The notes beneath the pieces are model-generated. The model made no database searches, was not told where the DNA came from, and saw nothing but the letters and a program-made list of their open reading frames with translations. The position numbers and the translations under genes are program-made. From Mycolicibacterium brisbanense (lineage in GTDB: Bacteria > Actinomycetota > Actinomycetes > Mycobacteriales > Mycobacteriaceae), in assembly GCF_001570425.1 (NCBI RefSeq), contig NZ_BCSX01000018.1, forward strand, positions 1 to 64,000: a DNA stretch of 64,000 nucleotides, given 5' to 3'. This document shows, piece by piece, positions 60,972 through 64,000 of the stretch; within the stretch, counting starts at the first letter, position 1; each line of letters opens with the position of its first letter.

Positions 60972-61009
60972 CAGGGAGCCTGCCGTCGGGGGTAACGGCA
61001 GGCTCCCTG
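60972..61009. terminator. 15-bp hairpin terminator after fbpC
   Basis: CAGGGAGCCTGCCGT (60972-60986) and ACGGCAGGCTCCCTG (60995-61009) pair exactly around an eight-base loop. It lies 18 bases past the stop of the leftward mycolyltransferase gene. Confidence 0.8.
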
Positions 61010-61027
61010 GGTGGGTGGATCTTGTTG

Positions 61028-62119
<1,092 letters not shown>

Positions 62120-62159
62120 TCACACGCGTAACACGACCGGGCGGGCAGATCGCGGTTGG

Positions 62160-63593
62160 CTAACGATTGGAACTCGGCGCCGAGACCGAGTCCTGCGGCG
62201 CAGCGGTGGCCACCGCCTGGCGAGCCTCGGTCCGGCGTTGGTCGAAGATCCGGCTCAACTCGTGCAGCAGCAAGGGATTTCGCGTCACCAACTCTTCGAG
62301 AAAGTCGCGGTCCACCTGCAGCATCGTGGTTTCCTCGACGGCGTGCACCGAGGTCCGCGTAGCTTCCCGGGTCAGCGCGCTGTGACCGAGGAAGTCTCCG
62401 GGCCGTAACGCGCGGACTGGCGCGACGGTACCGTCGGGTCCGATCGCGGTGACCTGTCCTCGTCCCTGCACCATGAAGCTCATGCAGGTCGGTATCTCGC
62501 CCGCGGTCTGGATGGTCTCATCGACTCCGTAGCGGCTCAGGATGGCGTGTCCGAGCAACTCCTGCAGGTCGGTATGGCTGAGTCGCAGCGTCGATGCCAA
62601 TCGCCGGCAGGCCTTGGTCAGCCGCTCCGGGGTGTTGAATTCGTCCTCGACACCGTCGAGGTGCAATTCGGCTCGCCGCGCGGCATACCAGACCCATCGC
62701 AGGAAGATCGCCTTCGCGGCGCCGTCGTCGGCCGGGGAACGCACCGGGATGGTCGTGCGGTAGTCGTTGCCGCCGATCGGAACCGCCTTGACCGCGGCCT
62801 CCGGACGTACTTGGGGAAGTCGGCGGGCGACCCCGGTGAGCAGCGCGCACACCTGGTCCGGTGCGTCCGAGGCGGCAAACGTACTGACGACAGAGAGCGA
62901 GTACGACGCTTCCGGCCTGCTCAGGTTGGTGAACGAGGCGCCCGCCAGCACCGAGTTGGGCATGATCTGCATGCCGCTGCCGGTATCGATATGGGTTGCG
63001 CGCCAGTTCACTTCGACGACGCGGCCCCGCGCCGAGGGCGTGTCCAGCCAGTCGCCGAGCCGGAACGGCTGCTCGAACAGCAGCAGCAGACCGGAGATGA
63101 TCTGCCCCACCGAGTTCTGCAGCGCCAGGCCGAGCACGATCGACGAGATGCCCAGAGCGGTGAACAGCCCGCCGACATGGGCGCCCCACACGTAGGCGAA
63201 GATCAGCCCGACACCGACCGCGATCAGGGCGAAGCGCGCCACATCCAGGAAGATCGACGGAATCCGCTTGCGCCAGCTGCCTTCCGGCGCGCCTTGGAAC
63301 AAGGTGGCGTTCAAACCCGACAGCAAGAGGATCATCACCACGAAACCGAACACGGTGGCGACGATGCGCACGGTGGTCGTCTCGCCCGAGATGTCGCCGC
63401 CCTTGACCAGCAGGACCAGCAGGGCCCCCAACGGCAGGATGTAGTTGCGCAGCAGGCCCACCGGCCGAGCCAGATAGCTTCCGCGGCGTGCCAGCGTGTT
63501 GTTCAGCTCGGTGAGCAGTACCAGGCCGACCGGCAGACCGATCGCCACAGCGAGCGCCCAGTAGAACCAGCCGGTCTCCAGCACGCTTCTCAT
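62160..63593 (-). CDS. MscS-type mechanosensitive channel with C-terminal cyclic-nucleotide-binding domain
   Basis: A 477-residue membrane protein. Five hydrophobic segments cover about residues 5-160. The MscS pore and beta domain follow (FTALGISSIVLGLALQNSVGQIISGLLLLFEQPFRLGDWL, read in parts). Residues 350-460 are a cyclic-nucleotide-binding domain with LRPGDFLGHSALTREATRTS, the phosphate-binding cassette. It overlaps the cyclase gene upstream by four bases. In M. tuberculosis the same pair is Rv2434c-Rv2435c. The channel would therefore respond to cAMP or cGMP made by its neighbour. Confidence 0.92.
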   Translation of the reverse strand: MRSVLETGWFYWALAVAIGLPVGLVLLTELNNTLARRGSYLARPVGLLRNYILPLGALLVLLVKGGDISGETTTVRIVATVFGFVVMILLLSGLNATLFQGAPEGSWRKRIPSIFLDVARFALIAVGVGLIFAYVWGAHVGGLFTALGISSIVLGLALQNSVGQIISGLLLLFEQPFRLGDWLDTPSARGRVVEVNWRATHIDTGSGMQIMPNSVLAGASFTNLSRPEASYSLSVVSTFAASDAPDQVCALLTGVARRLPQVRPEAAVKAVPIGGNDYRTTIPVRSPADDGAAKAIFLRWVWYAARRAELHLDGVEDEFNTPERLTKACRRLASTLRLSHTDLQELLGHAILSRYGVDETIQTAGEIPTCMSFMVQGRGQVTAIGPDGTVAPVRALRPGDFLGHSALTREATRTSVHAVEETTMLQVDRDFLEELVTRNPLLLHELSRIFDQRRTEARQAVATAAPQDSVSAPSSNR

Positions 63594-64000
63594 GACTGAC
63601 GCTCCGCGAGCCGCCAGATCTGCTCCTCGGTGCCGTCGACGGTTACCGACCCTGCGGCGGTGAACTGGCGGACGTCCCCAGTGACGTCACGTACGCGCGT
63701 CGTCACGTAGATGCCGGGCTGCGGCCCACCACTGCGCACCCGATAGGCCAGATCGACGGCCGTGCCCCACATGTCGTAGGCCAGGCTGGATCTGTCGACC
63801 AAACCGCTGCTCACGGTGCCGGTGTCGATGCCGGCCCGCAATCTGAGGTCGTGTCCGGTCTCGGCGCGGAACCGGTCGACGATGCGCTGCATCTCGGCGG
63901 CGAAATCCACGGTGCGGCGGACGTTGTCGAGGCGCGGCACCGTGAGGCCACAGCTCGCGAGGTACCCGTTGTGCAACGTGCGCACCCGCTCGATACCCAG
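63590..64000 (-). CDS. Class III adenylate/guanylate cyclase, C-terminal part (cut by window edge)
   Basis: 137 codons of the catalytic domain end. Visible are the dimer-facing segment LRAGIDTGTVSSGLV, the YDMWGTAVDLAYRV stretch that carries the second substrate-specifying residue (Trp-Gly-Thr-Ala-Val-Asp) and the closing VTGDVRQFTAAG. The metal-binding aspartates lie beyond the right edge. The last bases overlap the channel gene start (ATGA), so production of nucleotide and sensor is coupled. Rv2435c, its likely counterpart, also carries membrane segments; those would lie outside this window. Confidence 0.9.
   Translation of the reverse strand: MGIERVRTLHNGYLASCGLTVPRLDNVRRTVDFAAEMQRIVDRFRAETGHDLRLRAGIDTGTVSSGLVDRSSLAYDMWGTAVDLAYRVRSGGPQPGIYVTTRVRDVTGDVRQFTAAGSVTVDGTEEQIWRLAERQS

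Overview
The window is about 68% GC by eye and packed with genes that overlap by 1 to 4 bases. It reads as chromosomal DNA of a fast-growing mycobacterium (Mycolicibacterium) close to, but probably not identical with, M. smegmatis. Evidence: an antigen 85C-type mycolyltransferase, an Apa-like Ala/Pro-rich secreted antigen, a type II NADH dehydrogenase close to M. smegmatis Ndh, a 773-aa Lon with a CycA-type permease beside it, IdeR-type iron boxes, leaderless promoters (TAnnnT followed 6-7 bases later by ATG) and one intact 13E12/DUF222 HNH protein. Comparisons with named homologues are from memory; no search was run.

Layout. 1-22710 follows the M. tuberculosis order Rv1844c-Rv1867: gnd (cut by the left edge), an M56 peptidase and BlaI, an IdeR-boxed iron gene, a thioesterase, ureABCFGD, ndh, an F420-type oxidoreductase, an SDR, modBC without modA, apa, a GlsB-like membrane protein, adhA, a CPBP protease, phosphoketolase and a thiolase-like protein. 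Two blocks interrupt this order. One is a divergent pair with a CGNR zinc-finger regulator and a 26-bp tandem repeat (16641-17951). The other is 22717-35767.

22717-31883 is a sugar/polyol locus: a SorC-type regulator faces a tightly coupled operon of FGGY kinase, two zinc dehydrogenases, an SDR and an RbsABC-type importer. Oxidation, phosphorylation and uptake are therefore encoded together. It ends at a 12-bp hairpin. 31926-35767 is a two-gene unit read the other way: a small winged-helix-like protein and a 1060-aa protein with an N-terminal AAA-type ATPase and a C-terminal HerA/DUF87-type ATPase. I consider it the best candidate for an undescribed system.

35870-45883 holds an FAD reductase with DUF72, a lipoprotein, an MpaB-like oxygenase between two related small membrane proteins, an HhH-type protein, TfoX, an amino-acid permease and lon (with a HAIR-like element). 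46023-58668 holds mostly two-gene regulatory units: sulfatase/AraC, cupin, an orphan response regulator, STAS-like, MFS, lipoprotein, FAD monooxygenase/TetR and a quinone-oxidoreductase-like gene. 58684-64000 ends with a hypothetical gene, the HNH protein, fbpC, a cyclic-nucleotide-binding MscS channel and, overlapping it, a nucleotide cyclase cut by the right edge. No tRNA, rRNA, insertion sequence or CRISPR array was seen.
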